Shown here one piece after another: positions 47,201 to 54,589 of a stretch of 64,000 nucleotides of DNA. The stretch is from Lysinibacillus sp. FSL M8-0337 (GTDB taxonomy: Bacteria; Bacillota; Bacilli; Bacillales_A; Planococcaceae), in NCBI RefSeq assembly GCF_038593855.1, contig NZ_CP151996.1, positions 558,001 to 622,000 on the forward strand, written 5' to 3'. The position numbers and the translations under genes are program-made. The notes beneath the pieces were generated by a model. It saw nothing but the letters and a program-made list of their open reading frames with translations. It had not been told where the DNA came from and ran no database searches. Within the stretch, counting starts at the first letter, position 1; each line of letters opens with the position of its first letter.

Positions 47201-47726
47201 GCAAGTGCTTCTTTCTTTAGATAATGTAATTAACGTCTACAAGAGTATTGCAGCTTTAAAACCGAGCGATAAAATGTATTTTGGGATGATTGAGTCCGTT
47301 CGTAAAGACTACGATAGCCTTAATACAGCCGATAAACAAAGAGTATCGAATTATTCGATTTTACTAGAAGCAGAGAAAAATATGAGTGAAGTAAAAAAAG
47401 TGGTGGAGATTATCGCTAGTCTTTCTCCAACATCCAGTACGTATATCCAAGATGTTGAAAATGCAGTAGCTGCGTATAAGGCGCTAGACTCCAAAGTAAG
47501 AGGACAAGTTATCAACTACGATAAGCTAAAAGGTGCAGAAAAAGATATAGCGGCAGTGTTAAAAGTAGTCAATGCGATTGGGGAACTAGATCCCGATTCA
47601 AAAACATTTGAAAAGAAAGTGATTGCAGCACAAAAACTATATAGCTCACTAACGTTGGAGCAACAAGATTTAGTTTACAACTATCGCATTTTACAAGAGC
47701 ATGCAAAGACATTAGGATTGGACTAA
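44238..47726 (+). CDS. Secreted protein of tandem ~63-residue helical repeats
   Basis: A 1162-residue protein. TTG at 44238 is preferred to the ATG at 44229 because AAAGGATGAG is correctly spaced only for TTG. The signal peptide runs to about residue 30 (EAQAQT). From about residue 250 the sequence consists of roughly a dozen degenerate repeats of 62-66 residues with the pattern VIxLIxxLxPxxKxYxxxVxxARxAYDxL-QxxVxNYxxLxxxE, predicted helical. There is no SLH, LPXTG or catalytic motif. It may be an elongated rod on the surface. A small SLH-only protein is encoded 80 bases downstream and might anchor it. Function unknown. Confidence 0.8.
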   Translation: MKKPLKVGVLTSLLLTPAALANVQEAQAQTQTVAQAEQVAYVNAVATTETRNKTIEQFGKLSETSTANEMVIADGDVKVLSTTDFNDNERAFIQAKYEYVVAQRGFVKKLNELGKSINAITYTSRTFVDDVAAVQAEYTTFLGSTSAANSYLAVQNDFNVAVDTALANNAKDIVSSVRGTSLQYGYDDTERNNYFKKNGADIAKLVKMNDDANAVDITIINLEDLISKIDSSSSSSDIATAAAEVTTSYNALTADQKKIVTAYNPNNTTVTPFKKYTDVLVNLSSADKIVASITQLTTKKPEDFTTATSFISTVAAIEASYNNLKDAETKRLVSNYGDLKPFLDAANVSKQITALRISNTDAYRIAVKAARAEYDGLTNKDFVRNVADLQLAESNIAAAEVIESLISEIANVPDKISKIEEARIAYNTPVAPAGQKIDAASVKKIVKNLSELTTWESSHKAVLNVITLVEKLNPTAKDYTKKAKAANTAYLKLDSTKREYVKSYKNLKNQVDAMNLIDPIMGLNTSRKDYKDTVVNLLAEYNKLSPEAQALVTNYTALLTANNYITTAQQFDDRVNALANEPDATFVAKVVALSAEYKAMDKNAKRLVTQYKTLTTYEKNNANVVKVINLISALNPANKDYTKKVIAARKAYNALDAASQKRVTNYEQLTAVEDVASLIGLIETLKPTSKTFLNDLKTARANYDALPPDKQQKIINYEKLVTAETELTSASTVIALIDAAVPEAEDYLTKLMNARVAYDKLPTGQKKLVSNIKTLTDRERQVKPILSVMVQIDTLDPNANNFVSKVNAARKAYDKLTKEQKAFVNNMATLQSYEPLANVIELISKLKASSKTFQEDTVHARALYEALSKEMQQYVTNYKLLQAAETSILGAGNVQRMIDELPNIEPQQYVKRIEEIRAAYNALPKDQQLAVANYRTLQDQEKLIKPVISVINEIDKLMTSKNMDSQYQKILKAYDNLTATQRKYVYNEQVLLSLDNVINVYKSIAALKPSDKMYFGMIESVRKDYDSLNTADKQRVSNYSILLEAEKNMSEVKKVVEIIASLSPTSSTYIQDVENAVAAYKALDSKVRGQVINYDKLKGAEKDIAAVLKVVNAIGELDPDSKTFEKKVIAAQKLYSSLTLEQQDLVYNYRILQEHAKTLGLD

Positions 47727-47732
47727 TGGACG

Positions 47733-47760
47733 AAGAGAGGGCTGGTCCCTCTTTTCTTTA
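47733..47760 (+). terminator. Terminator after the helical-repeat gene
   Basis: AGAGGG-ctggt-CCCTCT is followed by TTTCTTTATTTT. Confidence 0.75.
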
Positions 47761-47805
47761 TTTTAAATGGTTAAAATACTTTTAATTACAAAGGGGCAAA
47801 GGTCT

Positions 47806-48465
47806 ATGAAAAAAAAGCATACTAAATATGCATGGGCATTTGCTACGGCTTTAGCTGTAGCACCTTGTGTTGCCGTAATTCCCACGGAAGCGGCTTCTAT
47901 GCCATTTGTAGATATTACAAGCAATAATAGTGAGACTGAGCTCTATCATGCAGTAAGCGAGCTATACAATAAAGGCATTGTATTTGGTACAACACCTTCA
48001 ACATTTAGCCCTTATCAACATTTAACGCGTGGAGAAGCAGCTTATTTTTTAGCACAAGCGCTTCAGTTGCAAACGAACAACGTGGACAATCCAGGTTTTA
48101 GCGATGTGCCAACTTCGCATCAGTATTATGGCTATATTGCAGCACTAGCAGCTAATGGTATTATCCAAAAAGGAAATCAATTTAATCCGGATGCTACTAT
48201 TAAGCGTAGTCAAATGGCAAAAATGCTGACACTAGGCTTTCATCTACAGCAAGCGACATCGTTAACTGCACCGTTTACAGATTTTACAAAGGATGTTGAA
48301 ACCAATCGATATATTCAAACGTTATTAGATTATGGGATTACGCAAGGTACTAGCGCTACGACATTTTCTCCGTATACAGATGTACGACGTGGTCAAATGG
48401 CTTTATTCCTTTATCGCATACTACAAAAAAATAATAATGACCTATACATTATTGGGGTTGAATAA
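47806..48465 (+). CDS. SLH-only exported protein
   Basis: A 219-residue protein made of a signal peptide (about 1-30) and three SLH repeats (FSPYQHLTRGE, FNPDATIKRSQ, FSPYTDVRRGQ), with only nine residues after the last repeat. The ATG at 47806 follows AAAGGGGCAAAGG; an upstream in-frame ATG lacks a site. With no effector domain, it may act as an anchor for another protein, as a spacer on the wall polymer, or as a competitor of larger SLH proteins. It lies between the helical-repeat gene and the SLH-CAP gene. Confidence 0.88.
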   Translation: MKKKHTKYAWAFATALAVAPCVAVIPTEAASMPFVDITSNNSETELYHAVSELYNKGIVFGTTPSTFSPYQHLTRGEAAYFLAQALQLQTNNVDNPGFSDVPTSHQYYGYIAALAANGIIQKGNQFNPDATIKRSQMAKMLTLGFHLQQATSLTAPFTDFTKDVETNRYIQTLLDYGITQGTSATTFSPYTDVRRGQMALFLYRILQKNNNDLYIIGVE

Positions 48466-48471
48466 CAAGAC

Positions 48472-48517
48472 AAACATCACTCATTGGGAATGAACATGCC
48501 TGTAGAGTGATGTTTTT
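48472..48517 (+). terminator. Terminator of the SLH-only gene
   Basis: AAACATCACTC pairs with GAGTGATGTTT across a 22-base loop and is followed by TTAAAAA. Confidence 0.7.
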
Positions 48518-48673
48518 AAAAATCTTTGTAGGAAAAAACAGGTAATAATGGTATGTTTATTATGTGGTAAATAGGGTAAAGACGATACACTAGTGGATAT
48601 TCGTTGCTTATGATGAAGCGATGAAATATCGGCATGAATGCAAAAATTTTCATACATATTTAAGGAGGAAGCT

Positions 48674-49756
48674 ATGTTAAAAAAAGTACCTAGTATTGTC
48701 GGTTTGTCGCTTATTTTGCTGGCTACACCACATGCTGTGCCTCTTCCAAACCTACTAGATGTTGCCTTAGCGGCAGAATCAGTAAAGGATGTTCCATCTA
48801 CCCATTGGGCGAATCGTTCCATTCAGCACATGTTGGATAAGCAATATATGACAACCTATCAGGATGGGACATTTAAGCCAGAGCAGGCTATTACGCGAGC
48901 GGAGGCAGCGGCAGCAATTGCCCGTTCAATGCAACTAAATATGACTGCTCCCTCTGCAGCTAATTTTCGAGATTTATCTCCAACTCATCCTTATTACAAG
49001 GAAGTTTGTGCATTGGTGGAATTAGGAATATTACAAGATGGCGATTGTTTTAATCCTGATGTGCCATTGAAGCGCATGCAAATTGCTAAAATGATAACGC
49101 TTGCTTACAATATTGAGGTTGATTCACAAAATCATAGTAAGTTTAGTGATATTACTGAAGGGCATTGGGCAAAGGATTATATTGAATCACTTGCAGATGT
49201 GGGCATTATTAAAGGAGTCAATGCAAAACAATTTGCCCCGAATCAATTGGTAACACGTGCACAATTTGCCTCCATAGTTGAACGGAGTCTTGATTTTTCA
49301 ATGACACTAACCAATTTCGAAGCAGCCTATGATTACTTATCGAAGTCTTATATTTCGACTAAAAATTACTCATCTGCCATGTCTAATGATGTGATTAGGT
49401 TAGTCAATAATGAAAGACAAAAAAGAAAGTTACAAAGTCTTAACTATGATGAAGCTTTAACACAAGTGGCTGTTATCAAGGCACAGGACATGATTAATCG
49501 TCATTATTTTGAGCACGAATCACCTTACTATGGAATGCCATGGGATTTAGCAACATTATTTGATTATCCATATACGAGCTTAGGTGAAAATATAGGAAGA
49601 AATATTCCGACTCCAGAGGCGGCTGTTAAAGCGTGGATGGCATCACCAGCACATCGCGATAATATTTTACGAGAAAATTATACAAACACCGGTGTTGCCA
49701 TTGCAGTGGATGGTAAAGGGAATTTCTATTGGGTACAATTGTTTTCTAGTCAATAA
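48674..49756 (+). CDS. SLH-anchored CAP/SCP-domain protein
   Basis: A 360-residue protein; the ATG at 48674 follows AAGGAGGAAG. Signal peptide about 1-35. Three SLH repeats (40-225; FKPEQAITRAE, FNPDVPLKRMQ, FAPNQLVTRAQ). The C-terminal CAP domain (about 245-355) has NNERQKRKLQSL, HYFEHESP, GENIGRN and SPAHRDNIL. Bacterial CAP proteins such as YkwD are secreted with unclear activity. The SLH repeats place this one on the wall polymer. Confidence 0.9.
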   Translation: MLKKVPSIVGLSLILLATPHAVPLPNLLDVALAAESVKDVPSTHWANRSIQHMLDKQYMTTYQDGTFKPEQAITRAEAAAAIARSMQLNMTAPSAANFRDLSPTHPYYKEVCALVELGILQDGDCFNPDVPLKRMQIAKMITLAYNIEVDSQNHSKFSDITEGHWAKDYIESLADVGIIKGVNAKQFAPNQLVTRAQFASIVERSLDFSMTLTNFEAAYDYLSKSYISTKNYSSAMSNDVIRLVNNERQKRKLQSLNYDEALTQVAVIKAQDMINRHYFEHESPYYGMPWDLATLFDYPYTSLGENIGRNIPTPEAAVKAWMASPAHRDNILRENYTNTGVAIAVDGKGNFYWVQLFSSQ

Positions 49757-49780
49757 CTTGATGACAGTGGAAAAATAGGA

Positions 49781-49824
49781 AAAAGGGGACACTTACTAGG
49801 AGAAGATGTCCTCTTTTATTTTTA
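49781..49824. terminator. Shared terminator between convergent CAP and Rgg genes
   Basis: GGGGACA (49785-49791) pairs with TGTCCTC (49807-49813), followed by TTTTATTTTT. It overlaps the last codons of the Rgg-type gene. Confidence 0.7.
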
Positions 49825-50677
49825 TTGTATATATTCCCTTTACTTTGTCATAAAACTCTAGGCATTGTGCAGCTTTAAGTTTTAGCTCCAACAAAGAGAA
49901 AACTTCAATAATTTGCAGTATTGATTTGTTTTTCGTTGTATCACCATCAATAAGAGCGATGATGGCAGAGAAAAATTTAATCATTGTTTGCATGTACATA
50001 TTATCTACTACACTTACTTTTATATTTTCTAACTCCGTAAGATAAGTTTTAGCACCATCAATATCCTTGCACGTAATTTTTTTCTCTAAAATATTGAAAA
50101 TCATTAAGGCAATTTCGTTACGGTACCGTGTAAGATTTTGATAGCGTTGCAATGTTTTTTTTGCACGCTCAAAAACAAGGTCGATTAATTCTATAGAATA
50201 GAAGCTTAAACTATTAGCGAATAAGGTAATTTCGTAATAACCCCAACTTTCGCAGTTCATTAAATATTCTTGAAGCAGCGTTATTTCGTTAAGATGTTCA
50301 TCGGTCCCACGAACATCATCAATTAATAACAAAATTAAAGATCGATAATGCAAAAATTTAAGATTGTTCGTAAATGTATATTCATTTTCAACTTGTTCGG
50401 CGACCATGTATAACGCATTGACATCTCGGTTATAGAAAGCTTCTACATACTTTCTCATGTAATCCAAGTCCTTATTCCCGTCATTATAAATGATACTAAA
50501 TTCTTCTAACGTAATATTTAAGTGATCTAACATCTTTAAAAATTTTTCAGCTGTTGTATCGCTTTCACCACGTTCAAATTTAACAATAGCAGGTCGACTT
50601 AGTAGATTTTTGTAGAGCACGTTAGAACGTAAATTTTTTTGTAGACGTAACGTTCGAATTAATTCTCCAATTTTCAT
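49796..50677 (-). CDS. Rgg/MutR-type XRE regulator with helical peptide-binding domain
   Basis: A 293-residue protein; the start at 50677 follows GAAGGGACG. Residues 1-56 are a helix-turn-helix (MKIGELIRTLRLQKNL, then RPAIVKFERGESD). The remaining 230 residues are helical TPR-like repeats, the layout of Rgg/RRNPP regulators that sense short peptides re-imported into the cell. A 26-codon hydrophobic peptide gene is divergent from it, with 101 bases between the start codons. That is the usual arrangement of Rgg and its SHP signal. Peptide sensing is inferred from architecture and context. Confidence 0.8.
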   Translation of the reverse strand: MKIGELIRTLRLQKNLRSNVLYKNLLSRPAIVKFERGESDTTAEKFLKMLDHLNITLEEFSIIYNDGNKDLDYMRKYVEAFYNRDVNALYMVAEQVENEYTFTNNLKFLHYRSLILLLIDDVRGTDEHLNEITLLQEYLMNCESWGYYEITLFANSLSFYSIELIDLVFERAKKTLQRYQNLTRYRNEIALMIFNILEKKITCKDIDGAKTYLTELENIKVSVVDNMYMQTMIKFFSAIIALIDGDTTKNKSILQIIEVFSLLELKLKAAQCLEFYDKVKGIYTIKIKEDIFS

Positions 50678-50778
50678 ATACTTCGTCCCTTCGTAAAATG
50701 TTAACTTTTGTTTACATTTTAACAAATAAAATTGATAACATAAGATAATATAGAAAATGGAATGGCAGGAGGGAAACA

Positions 50779-50859
50779 ATGATGTGGGCAGGCATACAAA
50801 TCTTTACGGCTAACTCTTCAGCGATTGTCGGTTTTATTTGGGACTTAATCGGTAGTTAA
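50779..50859 (+). CDS. 26-residue hydrophobic peptide, candidate Rgg signal
   Basis: A short gene with tandem ATG codons (50779, 50782) behind a perfect AGGAGGG (50767-50773). The product starts MMWAGIQIF and ends IVGFIWDLIGS, mostly hydrophobic with one Asp near the end, and has no charged leader. It is divergent from the Rgg-type gene. Size, hydrophobicity and placement fit the SHP pheromone family; typical SHPs end in a hydrophobic stretch with Asp or Glu. Other options are a leaderless bacteriocin or a phenol-soluble-modulin-like peptide. Confidence 0.6.
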   Translation: MMWAGIQIFTANSSAIVGFIWDLIGS

Positions 50860-50995
50860 TAAAACTTTATACTAGTTGGATAATGGTAGTAAATATTTTC
50901 GAACTTTAAATAGCTAGCAAGCTAAATACGTATAGTAGTATTTTCTAACTTCGGAATTATAAATACATGCAAAATCGTTAATTGGGAAGTCAGTT

Positions 50996-51034
50996 AAGGT
51001 CTGAAATCGGTAGTGTATCGACTCAGGCCTTTTA
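50996..51034 (+). terminator. Terminator after the peptide gene
   Basis: AAGGTCTGA pairs with TCAGGCCTT and is followed by TTT. The rest of 50860-51247 holds nothing convincing; a 32-codon hydrophobic frame at 51038-51136 has no ribosome binding site. Confidence 0.7.
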
Positions 51035-51247
51035 ACTATGCCTAATTGTATTGCCTATCAAGCATTAAAAGTAATTATAGCCCTGTCTATCATAATAATT
51101 ATCTGCATTATCCTCCCCTTTTTAATTTATCTGTAAATAACAATTGTATAAGATTTATGAACAAAACTTCAAATAAAGAGATATGTAACTATTATTTAAT
51201 TTTTTAGGATGTTTTTTCATAACAAATGGATTAAAAGGAGAAAAAAT

Positions 51248-52450
51248 ATGAGAAAAAGGATAATGGTTATTGATTGTAGTGTGAATACATTAAAGACAAT
51301 TAAGAAATTAGGCATAAAAGTGATATGTATCGAGAAAGAACAAAAAAAACAGCTGAAAGATTTATTGAAATCAGATGATATTTACTATGAAATAGATTAT
51401 AAGGATATAACTTTATTAAAAAAAGAAGTAGGAAAGATATTAATAAAATACCCCGTAGATGCTATTTTATCCTTTACAGGAGACGGTCAAAATGCTGTCG
51501 TGGCATTACAAGAGGAATATCCATTAAACAAATATAAACAATCAGAGCAAATAAAATTATTTAAGAACCAGTGTAACTTACGTAATTTTCTAAACCGTAA
51601 TAATTTTAGTTATGTCAATGTTAAACTCATCAATTCTAAAGAAGCATTAATAGAATTCGCTAATGAAAATGGTTTTCCATTTATTCTTAAACCATGCATT
51701 GAAACAGGGAGTAAGGTTGCTAAAAAAATCTCCACATTTAAAGAAGTATACGAATTTTTGGATAAAGAAAATCCGACAACTCTGATAGCGGAAGATTACC
51801 AAGAAGGGGTAGAGATTAGTGTTGAAACCTTTTCTTTTAATCGAAAACACTATGTCGTGGGCATTACAGATAAATATACAGAATCTGATTTTGTAACGTA
51901 TGGTCACAGTGTGCCAACAACTTTAAAAGATGAATTAATAACCGAGATTACACTATTTGTTTTAAATTTTTTAACGTTAACAGGTGTAGTTTTCGGCCCA
52001 TGCCATATAGAGATAAAAATTACCGCATATGGTCCTAAAATAATTGCTGCTCATTGTAGAACAGGTGGCGACCAGATTGTAGCGTTGCATCATTTCGTTT
52101 CAGGTATTGATCTAATACAATGGACTTTAGATGCCATCTATACAGAGAATTGGCAAAAATATGATGTAAGTCAACAATATCCTGCTGCCGCAGTTATTTT
52201 CTTTAGATTCCAACCGAACAAAAAAATAAAGAAATTGAATATCCAAAATGCGGATGAAACCATTGTAGCCTATAAATGCAATATTGAAGAAGGCGATGTC
52301 ACAAAAGGAATGAACAGTCCAAAAGACAAACATGGCTTTATTATTGCTAAAGGGAGAAATGTTGAAGAAGCAGTTGAGAACTGTCGATTAGCAATTCAAA
52401 CGATAGAAATTGAATATGCTGAAGAGATTTATCGTGATTCATTACGATGA
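51248..52450 (+). CDS. ATP-grasp carboxylate-amine ligase family protein
   Basis: A 400-residue soluble enzyme; the ATG at 51248 follows AAAGGAG. The pre-ATP-grasp fold is at 1-100. The ATP-grasp domain follows, with FPFILKPCIETGSKVAKKIS as the lysine/glycine-loop equivalent and HIEIKITAYGPKIIAAHCRTGG with the metal-binding acidic residues. A C-terminal domain follows to 400. Relatives form amide or peptide bonds with ATP (for example dipeptide ligases, or PurK/biotin-carboxylase-like enzymes). The substrate is unknown. Nearness to the Rgg/peptide pair suggests peptide-regulated biosynthesis, though a terminator lies between. AT-rich and Lys-rich, like the Rgg region. Confidence 0.75.
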   Translation: MRKRIMVIDCSVNTLKTIKKLGIKVICIEKEQKKQLKDLLKSDDIYYEIDYKDITLLKKEVGKILIKYPVDAILSFTGDGQNAVVALQEEYPLNKYKQSEQIKLFKNQCNLRNFLNRNNFSYVNVKLINSKEALIEFANENGFPFILKPCIETGSKVAKKISTFKEVYEFLDKENPTTLIAEDYQEGVEISVETFSFNRKHYVVGITDKYTESDFVTYGHSVPTTLKDELITEITLFVLNFLTLTGVVFGPCHIEIKITAYGPKIIAAHCRTGGDQIVALHHFVSGIDLIQWTLDAIYTENWQKYDVSQQYPAAAVIFFRFQPNKKIKKLNIQNADETIVAYKCNIEEGDVTKGMNSPKDKHGFIIAKGRNVEEAVENCRLAIQTIEIEYAEEIYRDSLR

Positions 52451-52538
52451 TATAAGCGATTTATACAGTTTAGTTACACTAGCAAGTCAAAGCGCTAATA
52501 TTGACAATGTAGCCTAAACTAAAATAATGAGGTGTGAG

Positions 52539-53003
52539 ATGAAAGTATTTGTAAATTTATTGATTGGATTGCTTTTTGCTTTTATGCTAACAGGCTGTAT
52601 TGGTGAAGACTATGATGTTGGAGTGCCAACTGCTCATTTGAATTTGGATCATTCCTCTGTTCAATTAACAGAAGCAAATATCAGTTGGAAGACAGCAAGT
52701 GAAGATGTACAGAAGTCCATCGAAGATATTAAAAAATACGCATCGTCATTGGATGAAATAAAGGTCTTACCAGGTCAAAAGACATCATTGGATTTTGAGG
52801 AGAACGAAAAAAACGGTGGAGATATTTGGACTGATGCACAAGTGTCAGCTTTTCTGTTAAAAGATGACGAGCCAATTGAACTGGAATTTGATGATTTCAG
52901 AGAATTTCAATTCCCAACCGACAAAGGAAGCTATGTTTTGGAAGTTAAATTTAGCAGTACAGCAGGCAGTGCACAATATGTAGGGAATGTTAGTATTGAA
53001 TAA
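52539..53003 (+). CDS. Small lipoprotein of unknown function
   Basis: A 154-residue protein; the ATG at 52539 is chosen because GAGGTGTGAG precedes it. Residues 1-20 are a lipoprotein signal ending in the lipobox LTGC (Cys20). The mature part is acidic with no known domain. It lies on the same strand 88 bases after the ATP-grasp gene and could be co-transcribed. It is anchored to the outer face of the membrane. Confidence 0.7.
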   Translation: MKVFVNLLIGLLFAFMLTGCIGEDYDVGVPTAHLNLDHSSVQLTEANISWKTASEDVQKSIEDIKKYASSLDEIKVLPGQKTSLDFEENEKNGGDIWTDAQVSAFLLKDDEPIELEFDDFREFQFPTDKGSYVLEVKFSSTAGSAQYVGNVSIE

Positions 53004-53023
53004 GTCAGTTAGAATGCTTAAAG

Positions 53024-53063
53024 AAAAAAGTGTTAGATTGAACGCTCAATCTAACACTTTTTT
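53024..53063. terminator. Terminator of the lipoprotein gene
   Basis: AAAAAAGTGTTAGATTGA pairs with TCAATCTAACACTTTTTT, a perfect 18-bp stem. It is the same family as 21421 and 41882. Confidence 0.9.
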
Positions 53064-53093
53064 GATATGAATGTATTGACCACTTTCGGAGGG

Positions 53094-53177
53094 TTTACGG
53101 GCGATTCATGGGCCTTTATCGGCGATATCGCTTGTTTTACGAGCAATTCGTGAGTTTTTATCGGCAATTTTCGTCAT
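53094..53177. repeat. Four-unit 21-bp intergenic array with TTTAyCGGCgAT units
   Basis: Units start at 53094, 53115, 53136 and 53157, exactly 21 bp apart. The reverse strand can be read as heptads with an IADK/IARK core. The consensus differs from the CGCGGGTAA arrays but the period is the same. Confidence 0.75.
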
Positions 53178-53276
53178 TGTCTATTGTAACAAAGCGTGGC
53201 TTATATTACAGGAATGTTACAAAAATCCGGAATACCCATTAATTAATACCCATATTTTAGCGTTGATAAACCACGA

Positions 53277-53302
53277 AACGTTGGTATATCAACGTTTTTT
53301 TT
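53277..53302 (+). terminator. Terminator-like hairpin before the NlpC/P60 gene
   Basis: AACGTTG pairs with CAACGTT and is followed by TTTTTT. It ends 100 bases before the next gene start; it may be a leader attenuator or simply insulate the gene. Confidence 0.6.
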
Positions 53303-53401
53303 ACTTTCAAAACCGTTACACAATTGAAAAATTAAAGTACCATCATTTGTGATAGTCTATGTATAGGCAAAAAAGTTCTTTGAGAGGGGCATAACAAACT
53401 T

Positions 53402-54346
53402 ATGAAGAAAAAATGGTTATTACCGATTTTTGCATCTTTTATGTTATTTTCAACAATTCAAATAGATAACGCTGAAGCGGCGACTACAGATGAGGTCACT
53501 GAAACAGCTTCGAAATATTTAGGTATTCCTTACGCTTATGGCGGTACAACTACTAGCGGATTAGATTGCTCAGGCTTTACTTCTAAAGTCTTCAGTGATT
53601 TAGGCATCAAATTAAATCGTACTTCAAGCTCACAATATCAACAAGGCACTGCAGTAGCGAAGAGTGATCTTCAAGTTGGCGATTTACTGTTCTTTAACAC
53701 GAGTGGTAGTGGTATCTCACATGTAGCGATATACATAGGTGACGGTAAAATGATTCACTCTCAAACAGGTAAAGGTGTAAGCTATTCTGATGTAAACGAT
53801 CCATATTACTGGAGCTCACGTTATGTTGGCGCAAAACGCGTAGCACAATTTGATACTGAACAACAAGCTGAAGTAACGAAAGTAGCAGCAGCGGAAGTAA
53901 AAGAAGCTGCAATTGATTTTACAGTATATGCTTCACGTGCTGAAGTTGCTGTTCAAATTGCAAAAGCTCTTAACTTAGATACATCTGATAAAAATACGTC
54001 ATTTGCAGACGTAAAACCTACTTATGCACATGCTGGGGCAATTGCTGCTGTAGCGAAATTAGGTATTTTTTCTGGTGATGATAACGGCAAATTTAATCCA
54101 TCTTCTCCGATGACTCGTGCACAAATTGCAAAAGTTTTAGTAGTTGCTTTTGGTCTTGAGCATCAAGGTGATGTTGTGACATTTGCAGATGTTCCTGAAA
54201 ACTATTGGGCAACAGAATATATTTCAATTATCGCATCTAACGGTATTACAGCAGGTAAAGATAATGGTAACTTCGGTTATGATGAAATGTTAAAAATTTC
54301 TCAATTAGAAGCATTTATTGAGCGTGCTAAGCAAGTGAATAAATAA
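53402..54346 (+). CDS. SLH-anchored NlpC/P60 peptidoglycan endopeptidase
   Basis: A 314-residue exported enzyme. Signal peptide about 1-27 (AEAA). The NlpC/P60 domain (30-155) has its catalytic triad: Cys56 in LDCSGF, His107 in SHVAIYIG, and His119 in IHSQTGKG. SLH-type sequence follows: only the second half of one repeat (YASRAEVAVQIAKAL) and then two more (FNPSSPMTRAQ, FGYDEMLKISQ). It would cut peptide stems of peptidoglycan at the wall surface. The first SLH repeat lacks its N-terminal half. Confidence 0.92.
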   Translation: MKKKWLLPIFASFMLFSTIQIDNAEAATTDEVTETASKYLGIPYAYGGTTTSGLDCSGFTSKVFSDLGIKLNRTSSSQYQQGTAVAKSDLQVGDLLFFNTSGSGISHVAIYIGDGKMIHSQTGKGVSYSDVNDPYYWSSRYVGAKRVAQFDTEQQAEVTKVAAAEVKEAAIDFTVYASRAEVAVQIAKALNLDTSDKNTSFADVKPTYAHAGAIAAVAKLGIFSGDDNGKFNPSSPMTRAQIAKVLVVAFGLEHQGDVVTFADVPENYWATEYISIIASNGITAGKDNGNFGYDEMLKISQLEAFIERAKQVNK

Positions 54347-54428
54347 TCAATTTCTACTTTGCTTCGGACAAGGGCTACGTTTGGAGTAAGGCATTGCATG
54401 GAAGTTCTTTTAAATAACGTATAAATGG

Positions 54429-54461
54429 AGGAGAGTTTGCACATGCAGGCTCTCTTCTTTT
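54429..54461 (+). terminator. Terminator of the NlpC/P60 gene
   Basis: GAGAG...CTCTC stem with an inner TGCA/TGCA pairing, followed by TTCTTTTT. Confidence 0.7.
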
Positions 54462-54589
54462 TATGAATCTTTGTGAAATGAGGTGATAACAAAAAAATGT
54501 CGAATAGTTACATTCTATGATAGTTTTGCATGTGGATTTTTGTTAAAATGAACACGAGAACACGAAACATGAAGGGAGGAAATAAGACA

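Noticed and set aside
51038..51136. 32-codon very hydrophobic frame upstream of the ATP-grasp gene
   Set aside because: No ribosome binding site, and it starts right after the terminator hairpin; kept only as a remark.
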